Positions 39,256 through 39,667 of a stretch of 39,667 bases of DNA are shown here, in pieces (position 1 is the first letter of the stretch; the number at the start of each line of letters is the position of its first letter). The translations under genes and the position numbers were made by a program. The stretch lies in NCBI GenBank assembly GCA_019239775.1, contig JAFAZN010000088.1:1-39667 (forward strand). The letters are read 5' to 3'. The stretch is from Chloroflexota bacterium (GTDB lineage Bacteria > Chloroflexota > UBA6077 > CF-72). A model generated the notes under the pieces. The model was not told the DNA's origin. It was given only the letters and a program-made list of their open reading frames with translations, and made no database searches.

Positions 39256-39667
39256 TCCGCCAGCGAGTCAGGTCCTCAAGCGCGAGACCCTGGCCGACCG
39301 TGTCCTGGCTCAGCTCCGCCGCCAGATCCTCTCGGGCGCGCTCGCGCCTGGCCAGCGCCTGCCTTCCGAGCAGGATTTGAGTGTGGCATTCGGGGTCGGC
39401 CGGACCACCATTCGGGAAGCGCTGGGTGGTCTCATCGCCAGCGGCCTGGCGCGCCGACAACGCAACCGCCTGGTCGTGACGGAGCATGCGCTGCTCGGCA
39501 CGGAGGACGTCACATACGCCACACTTGCGGCCAGAATATCGGTCCGCGACGTGTACGAAGTCCGCAAGCTGTTCGAAGTGAAAGCGGCGGAGCTCGCCGC
39601 CGAGCACTGGACTCCGGGTGATCTGGCGGAGGTCCAATCGATCCTCGAAGAAATGCGCGCCGCCGAC
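39245..39667 (+). CDS. GntR-family (FadR subfamily) transcriptional regulator, truncated by the window end
   Basis: The first 141 residues of a GntR regulator are visible; the gene runs off the right edge. The winged-helix domain covers about residues 12-80: LADRVLAQLRRQILSGALAPGQRLPSEQDL followed by the recognition-helix region FGVGRTTIREALGGLIASGL. From about residue 93 the start of an FCD effector domain appears (VRDVYEVRKLFEVKAAELAAEHW). FCD regulators commonly bind sugar acids or other carboxylates. ATG 39245 is the first good start; no Shine-Dalgarno is visible. It is divergent from the binding-protein/monooxygenase genes and probably controls them and itself through the palindrome at 39227. 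It might also control the downstream sugar-acid genes. Confidence 0.9.
   Translation, partial: MSVNPPASQVLKRETLADRVLAQLRRQILSGALAPGQRLPSEQDLSVAFGVGRTTIREALGGLIASGLARRQRNRLVVTEHALLGTEDVTYATLAARISVRDVYEVRKLFEVKAAELAAEHWTPGDLAEVQSILEEMRAAD

Overview
The window is GC-rich, densely packed bacterial DNA holding 29 confident genes, counting a truncated regulator at the right edge, plus a gene fragment at the left edge. I see no RNA gene, insertion sequence, phage gene or CRISPR array. The likely source is a member of the Chloroflexota (Thermomicrobia-like). The grounds are the many ABC transporters, the Tat/lipoprotein binding proteins with Ala-Pro-Thr linkers, and start codons sitting 6-7 nt after a -10-like hexamer (leaderless mRNAs). 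This assignment is inference, because no rRNA or marker gene is present.

Layout. 1-2450: end of an unidentified gene, a 15-bp tandem repeat, a secreted phosphodiesterase/pyrophosphatase and a DinB-like protein. 2581-5931: a peptide-type (family 5) binding protein convergent with two DppC/DppB-like permeases. 6029-12204: a glycoside module with GH1 beta-glucosidase, a LacI regulator, a sugar-binding protein and two CUT1 permeases, closed by a strong hairpin. Three matching operator-like sites mark the promoters and the regulator start. 12253-16547: a five-PAS GGDEF-EAL protein and a secreted tandem cupredoxin. 16645-23111: a Dpp/Opp system whose binding protein and permeases are on the plus strand and whose two ATPases are on the minus strand, separated by 379 bp full of perfect palindromes. 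23151-36891: an acid-sugar region with two CUT1 transporters, one CUT1 ATPase, mannonate dehydratase UxuA, an RraA-like aldolase, a Gfo/Idh/MocA oxidoreductase, two enolase-superfamily dehydratases and a uronate-dehydrogenase-like SDR. 36955-39667: a luciferase-like monooxygenase and a TauA/SsuA-like binding protein, divergent from a truncated GntR/FadR regulator, with one operator over both promoters.

How the genes fit together. The window reads as a plant-polysaccharide foraging island. One module takes up and splits beta-glucosides under a CebR-like LacI repressor. The second takes up uronates or aldonates and routes them by oxidation (SDR), dehydration (UxuA, ManD-type and a second enolase-family enzyme) and probably aldol cleavage (RraA-like). 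Three CUT1 permease pairs share the only CUT1 ATPase in the window, so that ATPase may serve several transporters. The most interesting signals are the operator/leader-ORF architecture of the LacI module, a promoter/inverted-repeat element shared by two distant genes, the CATG-centred palindrome array, and the divergent GntR control region.
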